This document shows positions 8,527 through 18,058 of a stretch of 42,752 nucleotides of DNA, piece after piece. Made by a program: the position numbers and the translations under genes. The notes below the pieces were generated by a model. The model did no database searches, was not told the origin of the DNA, and worked only from the letters and a program-made list of their open reading frames with translations. The stretch is from positions 35,459-78,210 of the forward strand of contig PCUD01000045.1 in NCBI GenBank assembly GCA_002786785.1, in the 5' to 3' direction. Positions within the stretch are counted from its first letter, which is position 1, and every line of letters begins with the position of its first letter. Origin of the DNA: Ignavibacteriales bacterium CG18_big_fil_WC_8_21_14_2_50_31_20 (GTDB taxonomy: Bacteria; Bacteroidota; Ignavibacteria; Ignavibacteriales; Melioribacteraceae).

Positions 8527-9642
8527 CTAAGAATTTGATGAATTTTTATCAATTTTTTCAAATAATTTCTCAACAGAATCAAGTACGGAAATATTATTAT
8601 TCAATAATTCATGTTCAATTTTTGGTAGAAGTATCTTTATTTCGGGATTATTAAAGAACTCTGCTTTTAGTCTTTCCTCGATTAGGGAATTAAACCATTC
8701 TTTTGCTTGGTTTTTCCGTCTTTCTTCAAAAACCCCAGAAGATTTAGTAATTTCAACAAATTTTTCAATTTCAGACCAAATTTCCGTAATTCCTTCATTA
8801 TTTAGTGCAGAACAAAGATTAACAGAAGTTATCCAACCTTCGGTATTTGGTTTTAAATAATGAAGTGCGTTTGAATATTCAGATTTTGCTATTTCCGCTT
8901 TTTGCTTATTATCGCCATCTGCTTTATTAATTAACAAAGCATCTGCTAACTCTATAACTCCACGCTTAATTCCTTGCAGTTCATCACCAGCTCCAGAAAT
9001 CATAATTAACAAGAAAAAATCAACCATTGAGCGTACTGTAATCTCGTTTTGTCCAACACCCACTGTTTCAATCAAAATAACATCATAACCGGCGGCTTCA
9101 CAAACTGTAATTGTTTCACGACTTTTTCTTGTAACTCCACCAAGTGTAGTTCCAGAAGGAGATGGACGAATAAAACAATTTGGCTCACGCGAAAGTTTAT
9201 CCATTCGTGTTTTGTCACCAAGTATGCTTCCTTTTGTAATTGAAGAGCTTGGATCAACTGTTAAAACAGCAACTTTATGACCTTTGGAAATTAGATGCAA
9301 TCCTAAAGCTTCAATAAAAGTGCTTTTCCCAGCACCAGGAACACCAGTAATTCCAACCCGAATTGAGTTTCCAGCTTTGGGTAATAGTTTTTGAATTATT
9401 TCATTAGCCCATTTGAAATGCTTTTCAGAATTGCTTTCAATTAGTGTAATTGTTTTAGCTAAAAGTGTTTTTTGATTATTTAAAACGCCATCAACATATT
9501 CATCAATTGTTGGTTCATATTTGCTTACATTCCTACTTGATGCAGTTGCCGCATCGCTAATTCCTTTTTTTATGGTTATAGCAAATTCTTTTCCCGCATT
9601 TTCTGGAACCCAATTCGGTTTATATGATTTTTTTTCGTTCAT
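8527..9642 (-). CDS. meaB: Methylmalonyl-CoA mutase-associated GTPase MeaB (ArgK family)
   Basis: MeaB is the G-protein chaperone that loads and protects the adenosylcobalamin cofactor of methylmalonyl-CoA mutase. The 371-residue protein has all G-motifs: Walker A GVPGAGKS at 100-107, the VDPSS segment at 129-133, ETVGVGQNE at 192-200, and NKADGDN at 239-245. The C-terminal arm used in dimerisation is present. Its client mutAB is encoded in this window but about 26 kb away, so the chaperone is not co-transcribed with the mutase, unlike in many genomes. It starts 204 nt upstream of the divergent purL. Confidence 0.96.
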   Translation of the reverse strand: MNEKKSYKPNWVPENAGKEFAITIKKGISDAATASSRNVSKYEPTIDEYVDGVLNNQKTLLAKTITLIESNSEKHFKWANEIIQKLLPKAGNSIRVGITGVPGAGKSTFIEALGLHLISKGHKVAVLTVDPSSSITKGSILGDKTRMDKLSREPNCFIRPSPSGTTLGGVTRKSRETITVCEAAGYDVILIETVGVGQNEITVRSMVDFFLLIMISGAGDELQGIKRGVIELADALLINKADGDNKQKAEIAKSEYSNALHYLKPNTEGWITSVNLCSALNNEGITEIWSEIEKFVEITKSSGVFEERRKNQAKEWFNSLIEERLKAEFFNNPEIKILLPKIEHELLNNNISVLDSVEKLFEKIDKNSSNS

Positions 9643-9846
9643 TTATTCTAAATTATTATTTGTGTTTTAAATATAAATTAAATTATAAAGAATTATTATG
9701 GATAAAAATTAAATGCTATGAAAAAGATAAAACTTCTAAATATTTCAGGAAAATAATTCTTTAGAAATCAGTAACTTTAAATGTCTAATTTATAATCTCA
9801 AATTTCATTTACCACTAAAATTAAAATACAACTACTTGAGGAATTA

Positions 9847-12800
9847 ATGAATATTAAAAGAATATTTGTTGAGAAAAAAGATGAATTTAATATAGAAGCT
9901 GTTTCATTAATCAAGGAATTAAAAGAACATCTTTTAATAGCTGGAATTGAATCATTGCGAATTTTATATCGATACGATATTGAAAATATTTCTAAAAATA
10001 TTTATGAATTTGCCAGAAAAACAATATTTTCTGAACCTCCAGTTGATTTAGTTTATGATGAAAATTTTTTGTTAGATGAATTAGACAAATATTTTACAAT
10101 TGAATATTTACCCGGTCAATATGATCAGCGTGCTGATTCTGCGTCACAATGCATCCAAATATTAACACAAGGCGAGCGCCCAAGTGTTAAATGTGCAAAA
10201 GTGATTATTGTAAAAGGGAATATTTCTGATGACGATTTTCAGAAGATTAAAAGCTATTTAATAAATCCAGTTGATTCACGAGAAGCAACAAATTCAAAGC
10301 CGAAAACCCTCATCGACGAGACCATTATTCCTAATGATGTATCAAACATTGATAATTTTATATTAATGGATGAATTTTCGCTAAGTAATCTATTGAGTTC
10401 TTTGGGTTTAGCAATGGATTTAGATGACCTAAAATTCTGCCAAAAATATTTTAGGGATATTGAAAAACGTGACCCAACAATTACCGAAATGAAAATTTTA
10501 GATACTTATTGGTCTGACCATTGTAGGCACACGACTTTTTCAACTACAATTACTGATGTTGAATTTGAAAATGGAAAAATATCTAATAAAATAAAAGAAA
10601 CTTATGAACAATATCTTCAAGATAGACAGTTTGTTTATGGAGAAAAGATAAAACAAAGAGAAATAAATTTTATGGATATTGCTACTCTTGCAATGAAGAA
10701 ACTGAAAAAAGAGGGAAAGCTTGCTGGATTTGATGAATCAGAAGAAATAAATGCTTGCAGCATTGAGGTTAAAGTTGATATTGATGGGAAAGATGAAGAT
10801 TGGTTAGTGATGTTCAAAAATGAAACTCACAATCATCCAACTGAAATTGAACCTTTTGGCGGAGCAGCAACTTGTCTTGGGGGTGCAATTCGTGATCCAC
10901 TTTCGGGACGTGCTTATGTTTATCAAGCAATGCGTGTTACAGGGTCTGGCGATCCAAGAGTTCCAATAAATGAAACGATTGATGGTAAATTACCACAACG
11001 TAGAATTACAACAGAGGCCGCTCACGGATATAGTTCCTATGGTAATCAAATTGGATTAAGCACAGGACTCGTTGATGAAATTTATCATCCTGGTTATGTT
11101 GCAAAACGTATGGAAATAGGAGCTGTGATTGCCGCTGTTCCTAAATACAATGTTGTTCGTGAAAAACCATCACCAGGTGATGTAATTATTTTACTTGGTG
11201 GCAAAACGGGGCGCGATGGTTGTGGCGGGGCAACCGGTTCTTCAAAAGCTCACACCAAAGATTCAATTATTTCGTGTGGTGCAGAAGTTCAAAAAGGTAA
11301 TGCTCCAGAAGAAAGAAAAATTCAACGACTTTTTAGAAATCCAGAAGTTACACGAATGATTAAACGTTGTAACGATTTTGGTGCAGGTGGGGTATCTGTT
11401 GCAGTTGGTGAATTAGCAAAAGGTTTAGAAATTAATCTTGATGCAATTCCAAAAAAATATGAAGGATTGGATGGAACTGAATTGGCAATTTCTGAATCGC
11501 AAGAAAGAATGGCTTGTGTAATTGCAAAAGAAAACGAAATAAAATTTAAAATTGCGGCTTCAAAAGAAAACATTGAAACATCAACTGTTGCAGAAGTTAA
11601 CGAAACAAAACGTGTAAAAATGTTTTGGCGGGGTAAAACAATTGTAAATATTTCACGCGAATTTCTTGATAGTAATGGGGCTACAAAAAATAGTAAAGCT
11701 AAAATTACCGAACCAAAAGGTGAAAATTATTTTAATAAAAATTTCTCAAGTGATATAAAACCGGTTTGGTTAAAAATGCTTGCAAATTTGAATGTTGCAA
11801 ATAAAAAAGGATTAGTTGAAAGATTTGATAATTGTGTTGGGGCAGCAACTGTTAATTATCCTTTTGGTGGGAAATTTCAATTAACTCCTACTGAAAGTAT
11901 GACAGCAAAAATTCCTACTTTGATAAACGAAACTATGACTGGCACTATAATGAGTTATGGATTTAACCCTTTTCTTTCAAGTTGGTCTCCATTTCACGGA
12001 GCAGTTTATGCGGTTGTTGAATCGGTAGCCAAAATTGTTGCATCTGGTGGAAATTATAAATCCGTGTGGTTTAGTTTTCAAGAGTATTTTGAAAGACTTG
12101 GTGATAATCCAACTCGATGGGGGAAGCCGATGGCTGCTTTGCTTGGTGCTTATTATGCCCAATCGCAATTTGAGCGGGCTGCTATTGGTGGAAAGGATAG
12201 TATGTCGGGTTCTTTTAATAATTTAGATGTTCCACCAACGTTAGTCTCTTTTGCTGTTGATACCACTAATTTGAAAAACATTATTTCACCTGAATTTAAA
12301 AATATTAATTCAAATGTAATTTTTATTCCAGTTAAACTTGATGAAAATTATCTCCCAGATTTTAAAATACTTAAAGCAAATTATGAAATAGTAGCAGAGT
12401 TGGTGAAATTGCAAAAAGTAAACTCAATTCATACAGTTAGGGGCAATGGCGTAGCTGAAGCAATTAGTAAAATGTCTTTTGGAAATAAAATAGGATTTAA
12501 ATTCGACCCAAGTTTTAATAGCAAGTTATTGTTCCAACCAGCTTTTGGCGGATTGATTTTGGAATTGAAATCAGATGTTGACTCACAAGAAAATCTTGCT
12601 AATTTGGAATTTGTCAATCTTGGTAACACAATTTTGGAAGAAAAAATTATTATTGACAAAGTTGAAATAAATCTTGAAGAAGCTATTTCAACATGGTCAG
12701 AACCTCTCGAAGATATTTTCCCAACAAAAGTTGATTGTAAAAAAACACAATTAGATAAATACAAATATGACACTAAAAATATAATTGTAGCTAAAAATAA

Positions 12801-13605
12801 AGTTGCAAAGCCGCGAGTTTTAATTCCAGTATTTCCAGGAACCAATAGTGAATATGACTCAGCTAAAATATTTGAAAAAGCTGGAGCAATTACAAATACA
12901 GTCCCAGTTAGAAATTTAACTCCAAAAATGCTTGAAGAAACAATTGATGAATTAGCTATGAATATTAAACAATCTCAGATAATCTTTATTCCAGGCGGTT
13001 TTAGTGCTGGAGATGAGCCAGAAGGAAGTGGAAAATTTATTGCTACAATGTTCCGAAATCCACAAATTAAAGACGCAGTTATGGACTTACTTAAAAACCG
13101 TGAAGGTCTCATGCTTGGAATTTGTAATGGCTTTCAAGCATTGATAAAGCTTGGACTTGTACCTTATGGTGAAATTAGGGAAATTGACGAGACAACGCCA
13201 ACATTAACGTTCAACAAAATTGGACGTCATATTTCAAAAATCATATATACGAAAACAGTTTCAAATCTTTCACCTTGGCTTAATAATGTTGAACTTGGTA
13301 CTGTGCAAGCGGTTCCAGTTTCACATGGTGAGGGGAGATTTGTTGCAAATAATGAATGGCTTAGTAGACTAAAAGCAAGCGGTCAAATTGTAACGCAATA
13401 TGTAGATTTTGATGGAAACCCAACGATGGATATTTTCTTTAATCCAAATAGTTCTAATTTTGCAATTGAAGGAATAACAAGCCCAGACGGAAGAGTTTTT
13501 GGCAAAATGGGTCACAACGAAAGGCTCGGCAATTTTGTTGGGCAAAATATTCCAGGCAACAAAGAGATAAAGTTATTCGAAGCTGGGGTTGAGTATTTTA
13601 AGTAA
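9847..13605 (+). CDS. purL: Phosphoribosylformylglycinamidine synthase, PurL-PurQ fusion
   Basis: Catalyses the ATP- and glutamine-dependent conversion of FGAR to FGAM, the fourth step of purine synthesis. At 1252 residues it is the fused long form typical of Clostridia and Bacteroidetes. The order is an N-terminal PurS-like region, a linker, two AIR-synthase-type halves, and a C-terminal glutaminase. Visible motifs are SDHCRHTTF at about 223-231, NETHNHPTEIEPFGGAAT, GCGGATGSSKAH, FGAGGVSVAVGEL, and the glutaminase nucleophile Cys1093 in LGICNGF with the His/Glu pair in MGHNER near the C-terminus. GAGG lies 5 nt before the ATG. It is monocistronic here, with convergent M14 peptidase 23 nt after the stop. 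Confidence 0.97.
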   Translation: MNIKRIFVEKKDEFNIEAVSLIKELKEHLLIAGIESLRILYRYDIENISKNIYEFARKTIFSEPPVDLVYDENFLLDELDKYFTIEYLPGQYDQRADSASQCIQILTQGERPSVKCAKVIIVKGNISDDDFQKIKSYLINPVDSREATNSKPKTLIDETIIPNDVSNIDNFILMDEFSLSNLLSSLGLAMDLDDLKFCQKYFRDIEKRDPTITEMKILDTYWSDHCRHTTFSTTITDVEFENGKISNKIKETYEQYLQDRQFVYGEKIKQREINFMDIATLAMKKLKKEGKLAGFDESEEINACSIEVKVDIDGKDEDWLVMFKNETHNHPTEIEPFGGAATCLGGAIRDPLSGRAYVYQAMRVTGSGDPRVPINETIDGKLPQRRITTEAAHGYSSYGNQIGLSTGLVDEIYHPGYVAKRMEIGAVIAAVPKYNVVREKPSPGDVIILLGGKTGRDGCGGATGSSKAHTKDSIISCGAEVQKGNAPEERKIQRLFRNPEVTRMIKRCNDFGAGGVSVAVGELAKGLEINLDAIPKKYEGLDGTELAISESQERMACVIAKENEIKFKIAASKENIETSTVAEVNETKRVKMFWRGKTIVNISREFLDSNGATKNSKAKITEPKGENYFNKNFSSDIKPVWLKMLANLNVANKKGLVERFDNCVGAATVNYPFGGKFQLTPTESMTAKIPTLINETMTGTIMSYGFNPFLSSWSPFHGAVYAVVESVAKIVASGGNYKSVWFSFQEYFERLGDNPTRWGKPMAALLGAYYAQSQFERAAIGGKDSMSGSFNNLDVPPTLVSFAVDTTNLKNIISPEFKNINSNVIFIPVKLDENYLPDFKILKANYEIVAELVKLQKVNSIHTVRGNGVAEAISKMSFGNKIGFKFDPSFNSKLLFQPAFGGLILELKSDVDSQENLANLEFVNLGNTILEEKIIIDKVEINLEEAISTWSEPLEDIFPTKVDCKKTQLDKYKYDTKNIIVAKNKVAKPRVLIPVFPGTNSEYDSAKIFEKAGAITNTVPVRNLTPKMLEETIDELAMNIKQSQIIFIPGGFSAGDEPEGSGKFIATMFRNPQIKDAVMDLLKNREGLMLGICNGFQALIKLGLVPYGEIREIDETTPTLTFNKIGRHISKIIYTKTVSNLSPWLNNVELGTVQAVPVSHGEGRFVANNEWLSRLKASGQIVTQYVDFDGNPTMDIFFNPNSSNFAIEGITSPDGRVFGKMGHNERLGNFVGQNIPGNKEIKLFEAGVEYFK

Positions 13606-13628
13606 ACGAATAAAAGAGAAAAGTCAAA

Positions 13629-15110
13629 TCAATAGACTAATCCATTTTGAATATTATTCTTTTCACTATTTACGTCAAATAAAAATCCATTTACACAAAT
13701 AAATTTAAGTACTCCATCTTTAAGTAAGCGAAAATTTGCATTTTTACCAATAGATATGTTCTGCTTTTTAAACTTTCCTGTTAAAATTAAATTTATAGGA
13801 ACTTCTGAAAATCTTTCGGTTAAATTAAGCGAATCAACTTCAATAAAAGAGTACCCGTTTGCTAAAATTTTTGATATGTCAAAATTTTTAACGGAATTAT
13901 AATTTTCAAATATTGTTGGGTAAACTAAAGCAGTATCAATTGTTAATCCATTACAATCAAGTTCTTCGAATCCATAAAAGGTAGATAAATCTCCAATATC
14001 ATCTATTTCACCCGAAAAATAAAAATTGCGTTTATCCGATGTACTTACTTCATTTTGATTTATTCCCAAATCCACAATATACGTTTGGTTATTTTTTTCG
14101 ATAGTTACATTTCGCAATAATAAATCAAACAGCCTTTTCTGATTTTCTGGAATATTATTGTAAATATCTATTGATTCATTTTTATACGATTCATTTGCAA
14201 TTGATTCAAATCCAGAAACTAATGCTATAAAATTAAGTTTACGTAAAAAGCTTTTCTCATAATTGTTTTTCCATCCACCAGATTCTATTAACACCAAACT
14301 GCTTCCCCATTTCACAAAATTGTCACCAAAAGCTCGTGGTTCAAATTCATCGCTGTATTTAGCAATATGACCTGGAATAAATTCCTCCAAGTTTTTAGTT
14401 AATTGCGAAATTAATTTCATTGAATTTTCACGCACTTCATTTATATCTTTTTCGTAATTAAAAGCAGGGGCTAAAAATGATATTGTAGCCACTTTGTAGC
14501 TATTACCAACAGTATAGCGTGTGCTTTGGTCGTGTAGATTAAAAGAAAATTTTGGATTTGTTTCCTCTTGAATTTTTTTGAGTATTTTAGATTCTGGAAA
14601 TTGTAATCTTAAGGCATCTCTATTCAAGTCAATATCTATTTCATTGCGTCTTGTAAATCGTTCAGTTCCATCAGGATTTAGCATTGGAATTATATATAAA
14701 GTGATTTTTTTCAACATTTCTTTTATTAATGGGGAGGACTCATTTTCAGTTTCCAAGAAATTGAAAAAATCAAGCAAAGCCATTGTTGCGGTTGATTCGT
14801 CTCCATGCATTTGTGACCAAGCCATAATATTAGTTTTGCCACTCCCAATTTTTATTAGCTTAATTTCACGTCCTTCAACGGAATATCCAGCCGTTGAAAT
14901 TTCAATTAGTTTAGATTTTTCAAATTGCTTAAGTGCGGTCATTAAATCAGAATGAGAAAACCTTTTGTTTTCTAGGGATTCAAATTTAAATTTTGAATAA
15001 TTATCATATAATTTTTGAGATAAATTGTTTTGTGCCAAGAGTCCACCTTGTAATGTTAAAATAAAAATAGTAATGTACGGTACAAATAAATTAATCATAT
15101 TAAAACTCAT
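13629..15110 (-). CDS. Exported M14-family zinc carboxypeptidase
   Basis: M14 enzymes remove C-terminal residues from peptides with one zinc ion. The 493-residue protein has an N-terminal signal or anchor (about 5-27, ending GLLAQ) and a carboxypeptidase domain over about 55-310. Zinc ligands are His102 and Glu105 (QMHGDE) and probably His193 (NLHDQS); DLNRD at 161-165 supplies the conserved substrate arginine region, and Glu276 in LIESGGW is in the place of the catalytic glutamate. A further 180 residues form a beta-rich tail of unknown role. The start may be the ATG at 15098. It lies 6 nt downstream of the LOG-family gene, so the two are probably co-transcribed. Substrate unknown. Confidence 0.87.
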   Translation of the reverse strand: MSFNMINLFVPYITIFILTLQGGLLAQNNLSQKLYDNYSKFKFESLENKRFSHSDLMTALKQFEKSKLIEISTAGYSVEGREIKLIKIGSGKTNIMAWSQMHGDESTATMALLDFFNFLETENESSPLIKEMLKKITLYIIPMLNPDGTERFTRRNEIDIDLNRDALRLQFPESKILKKIQEETNPKFSFNLHDQSTRYTVGNSYKVATISFLAPAFNYEKDINEVRENSMKLISQLTKNLEEFIPGHIAKYSDEFEPRAFGDNFVKWGSSLVLIESGGWKNNYEKSFLRKLNFIALVSGFESIANESYKNESIDIYNNIPENQKRLFDLLLRNVTIEKNNQTYIVDLGINQNEVSTSDKRNFYFSGEIDDIGDLSTFYGFEELDCNGLTIDTALVYPTIFENYNSVKNFDISKILANGYSFIEVDSLNLTERFSEVPINLILTGKFKKQNISIGKNANFRLLKDGVLKFICVNGFLFDVNSEKNNIQNGLVY

Positions 15111-15116
15111 ATTAAA

Positions 15117-15812
15117 TTAAAAGTTAGGAATTATCTTTTTTCCTTTATGAAATTGATAAATAATTTCTGCAGCTTGTTTGGGGTCATCGGTTAACTTAAA
15201 TAGGTTCATATCAAAATCTTCAATATACTTAAATTTAGCCATATAGTCCTTTATCCAATTCATTAAAGGTTTCCAATATTCAACACCCATAACAACAATA
15301 GGTACTTTCTTTGTTTTCCCAGTTTGGACTAAAGTTAATATTTCAAAAAGTTCATCAATAGTACCAAATCCACCAGGTAAAATAACAAAGCCTTGAGAAT
15401 ATTTAAAAAACATTACCTTTCGAACAAAGAAATATCTAAAAGTTAACAATTTATCTCTATCCACAAAAATATTTGAGCCTTGTTCATTAGGAAGTTCGAT
15501 ATTTACACCAGTTGAACTACCATTTGATTCTTTTGCACCCTTGTTAGCTGCTTCCATAATTCCAGGTCCACCACCAGTGATAATTCCAAAACCTTTTTTT
15601 GTCAATTCTTTACTGACTTCAACAGTCATTTTATAAGAGTTATGGTTTGGTTTAGTGCGGGCGGAACCAAAAACAGCTACACTTGGCTTAATACTGCTCA
15701 TTTTTTCAAAACCCTCAACAAATTCAGCCATTATTCTAAAAATTCTCCAAAGGTCTTCTTGATTTTGGACTAAATTTTTTTCATAATTATCAATATTACT
15801 ATTCATGTTCAT
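15117..15812 (-). CDS. LOG/TIGR00730 family protein (Rossmann fold)
   Basis: Homologues are nucleoside 5'-monophosphate phosphoribohydrolases, some of them cytokinin-activating enzymes. The signature is intact: GGGPGIMEAANKGA at about 80-93 and PGGFGTIDE at 146-154, the loop that binds the ribose phosphate and provides the catalytic glutamate. SVAVFGSAR near residue 45 opens the Rossmann fold. Length (231 aa) matches the longer bacterial subgroup. The start at 15812 could be shifted to the ATG two codons later. The M14 peptidase gene follows after 6 nt; I see no functional link between them. The physiological substrate cannot be read from the sequence. Confidence 0.9.
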   Translation of the reverse strand: MNMNSNIDNYEKNLVQNQEDLWRIFRIMAEFVEGFEKMSSIKPSVAVFGSARTKPNHNSYKMTVEVSKELTKKGFGIITGGGPGIMEAANKGAKESNGSSTGVNIELPNEQGSNIFVDRDKLLTFRYFFVRKVMFFKYSQGFVILPGGFGTIDELFEILTLVQTGKTKKVPIVVMGVEYWKPLMNWIKDYMAKFKYIEDFDMNLFKLTDDPKQAAEIIYQFHKGKKIIPNF

Positions 15813-15907
15813 TCCTTAAAATTGCAAATTAATAATAATATATTATTAGCCGAAAAGTCAAATAAGAAAATTGAAAAAAATAGTGATTATTAATTTGGAA
15901 GGATTTT

Positions 15908-16393
15908 TTAATTTAATTTTGAAGAAAGAATGGAATATTTTTTAATCCCTAACTTAAATCCAGGTTTTAAGATAATGGATTTTTTATACATCATTATAGC
16001 TTTTTGCCACAAACCTTTTTGTTCATATGCTTTTCCAAGATTGAAAAATGCAAAGAATTTACCAACAAAATCGTTTTGTAAAACTGCTTCTTCTAGCCAA
16101 ACAATTGCTTCATCAATTTTATTTGATTTCAAAAAATAATATCCAATATCGCTATACGCCATGCCATAATTTTGATTAAGAACAAGAGCTTTATGGCATT
16201 GTCTAATTGCCTCATTAAAATTTTGTTCTTTACTATATGTCCAACCTAAATTTACTAATGCCTCTACAGTAGGGAAAATTTCTATTGAAGCTAAATAGTT
16301 CTCACGTGCCTGCAAAAAATCGCCTTTAATTTGCCAATGAAATGCACGTTTATATAATTGATTTGCTATTTTAATATTTTGATTGGAAAGCAT
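15908..16393 (-). CDS. Tetratricopeptide repeat protein
   Basis: 161 residues made almost wholly of four TPR-like helical pairs: QLYKRAFHWQIKGDFLQA, then EALVNLGWTYSKEQNFNEAI, GMAYSDIGYYFLKSNKIDEAI, and AFFNLGKAYEQKGLWQKAI. Such repeats form protein-binding scaffolds. There is no signal peptide, so it is probably cytoplasmic. It starts 8 nt after the stop of the membrane-anchored gene at 16402-16848, so the two are likely one operon. The partner is unknown. The 95 nt between it and the LOG gene holds no clear hairpin. Confidence 0.82.
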   Translation of the reverse strand: MLSNQNIKIANQLYKRAFHWQIKGDFLQARENYLASIEIFPTVEALVNLGWTYSKEQNFNEAIRQCHKALVLNQNYGMAYSDIGYYFLKSNKIDEAIVWLEEAVLQNDFVGKFFAFFNLGKAYEQKGLWQKAIMMYKKSIILKPGFKLGIKKYSILSSKLN

Positions 16394-16401
16394 GTCAATA
16401 T

Positions 16402-16848
16402 TTAACTTTTTGAATATTCAACTGATATTTTTGAAAATTTAGAATATAAATTACTTTTAGCTAAATTTTCATGGGGGAATGTATTTACTATCATGTATCT
16501 TGAAAGTTGATTAGATGTTTCATTTTTGCTAATCTTTTTTGGACGAATTTCTGTTTTATTCACAATTTTAATTTTATTGTTATAAATTAATTCACTATCA
16601 ACTAAAACTCTATTTGCAATAGGTTTAACAAAAGTATTCTTAGTTGCTTCTTTCCTAATAATCTTTTCTTCAGTTTGATTATTTCTAAAAGCAATTTTGT
16701 CATTAATATTTTGAGCCTTTATTTCATTCTTTATAGTTGAATTACCAAATTTAAGTATTTTAGACCAAAAAAAAGATATGATTAAAACAAAACTTAATAG
16801 TGAAATAACTACTAATAAAGAGCTGTATATAATTGGTACAAGTTCCAT
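16402..16848 (-). CDS. Single-pass membrane protein of unknown function
   Basis: 148 residues: one N-terminal transmembrane helix (about residues 7-29) followed by a basic, Asn- and Lys-rich tail with no recognisable domain. The topology suggests a small inner-membrane anchor with the tail in the cytoplasm. It heads a two-gene unit with the TPR protein, which could bind its tail. The 256 nt to the next plus-strand gene (16849-17104) hold a possible weak sigma-54-type promoter reading toward this gene, with its GG at 16901-16900 and GT at 16889-16888, and no other clear feature. I do not recognise the family. Confidence 0.65.
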   Translation of the reverse strand: MELVPIIYSSLLVVISLLSFVLIISFFWSKILKFGNSTIKNEIKAQNINDKIAFRNNQTEEKIIRKEATKNTFVKPIANRVLVDSELIYNNKIKIVNKTEIRPKKISKNETSNQLSRYMIVNTFPHENLAKSNLYSKFSKISVEYSKS

Positions 16849-17104
16849 TTTTTCCTTTTATTAAATGTTTACGGACAGTGTATTAGTACAAAAACCGTAC
16901 CACTATATATTATTCAATTTGAGACGATAATATAATAGTTGTAAAATTGTTTGTGAGCTATTTTGAGAAATTATCTCATTATGGGAAAATGGAACTTAAT
17001 TTTAAAATAATTGTAATTATAGTCTAGTTAAAGCACCAATAAAATTAAGCATCAATTGCTATTTTATTTTGTATATTTTTATTGTAATTAAATTCAAATT
17101 TGGA

Positions 17105-17563
17105 ATGAATATGAAGCTTACCTTGATTGACCGAAGCTCTTACTTTAAAGGGTTACTTTTATTAATTAAACGAGATAATTTAATATCTGAAAACGAAAAG
17201 AATATAATGGTAAAGATTGGCAAAACACTTGGTTTTGATAAAACGTTTATTGAATATGCAATTAAGGAATTAATGGAAAATGAATTTCTAACTGATGATG
17301 TGCCCACTTTTTCTAATAAATTTATAGCAGAAAGTTTTATTCTTGATGGATTAAAAGTCGCTTTTTCAGATAATGAATTCACTGCAGAAGAATTAGAACA
17401 TTTATCAAAAATTGCAAAACAAAATGGTATCGATAAAGAGTGGTTAATGTTATTAATTTCAAAATACATAAAACATTCCCAAGATCTTAACACAAATGAT
17501 TTTCTTTTTGTAACAAAATATTTAAAAGATGAAAAAAGCGAAACAGTGGATATCAAATCTTAA
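17105..17563 (+). CDS. TerB-like small helical protein
   Basis: 152 residues from the ATG at 17105. The all-helical sequence has two related units, each with a short acidic turn followed by a helix: SENEKNIMVKIGKTLGFDK and TAEELEHLSKIAKQNGIDK. This is the layout of the TerB-like fold, in which acidic loops can bind metal, though its function in most bacteria is not known. The start is uncertain: ATG 17111 has a GGA 6 nt upstream, and an upstream ATG at 17069 would add an unlikely hydrophobic leader. It overlaps the cupin gene by 35 nt, which suggests coupled translation. Confidence 0.65.
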   Translation: MNMKLTLIDRSSYFKGLLLLIKRDNLISENEKNIMVKIGKTLGFDKTFIEYAIKELMENEFLTDDVPTFSNKFIAESFILDGLKVAFSDNEFTAEELEHLSKIAKQNGIDKEWLMLLISKYIKHSQDLNTNDFLFVTKYLKDEKSETVDIKS

Positions 17564-18029
17564 ATTAATTCCTCATCCAGAAGGTGGCTATTTTAGTGAG
17601 GTTTATCGCTCGGATGAGGTTATCCCAAAAGAATGTCTGAATAAAAGATATTCCAACACACATTCAATTTCAACTTCAATCTATTTTTTATTAAATGTAA
17701 ATGAATTTTCTGCCTTTCATAAGATTAAATCAGACGAAATTTGGCATTTTTACGATGGCTCAGCAATTGAAATTTATTTAATTTCTAATAATGGTAATTT
17801 AGAAATTAAAAAATTAGGACTAAATTTTGAGAAAAATGAATTGCCACAAATTGTAATACCAAAAAATGTTTGGTTTGCTGCTGCACCGATTGATAAAAAA
17901 TGTTTTTCACTTGTGGGATGTACTGTTGCGCCAGGCTTTGATTTTGAAGATTTTGAGTTGGCAAAAAGGGAAGATCTGTTAAATAAATATCCACAACATA
18001 ATAATTTAATTTTGCAGTTTACTCGGTAA
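17529..18029 (+). CDS. Cupin family protein, DUF985 type
   Basis: 166 residues with the DUF985 (cupin_5) pattern: LIPHPEGGYFSEVYRS near the start, SISTSIYFLL, EFSAFHKIKSDEIWHFYDGS, and VIPKNVWFAA...FSLVGCTVAPGFDFEDFEL toward the end. Cupins are small beta-barrels, and the His/Glu residues in the HPEGG and SDEIWHF segments are candidate metal or sugar ligands. Family function is not settled. The start lies inside the upstream TerB-like gene (35-nt overlap). It converges with the small ATT-start ORF, 29 nt apart. Confidence 0.88.
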   Translation: MKKAKQWISNLKLIPHPEGGYFSEVYRSDEVIPKECLNKRYSNTHSISTSIYFLLNVNEFSAFHKIKSDEIWHFYDGSAIEIYLISNNGNLEIKKLGLNFEKNELPQIVIPKNVWFAAAPIDKKCFSLVGCTVAPGFDFEDFELAKREDLLNKYPQHNNLILQFTR

Positions 18030-18058
18030 TTGTTAATCAAATAATCATAGTAGATTTA

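Noticed and set aside
9687-9762. 11-bp inverted repeat (AAAGAATTATT ... AATAATTCTTT) between meaB and purL, as a purine operator.
   Set aside because: The arms are 54 nt apart and nearly all A/T; chance is likely in this base composition.
12429-12845. Minus-strand open frame of 138 codons within purL.
   Set aside because: Antisense of a conserved coding region with no signal of its own.
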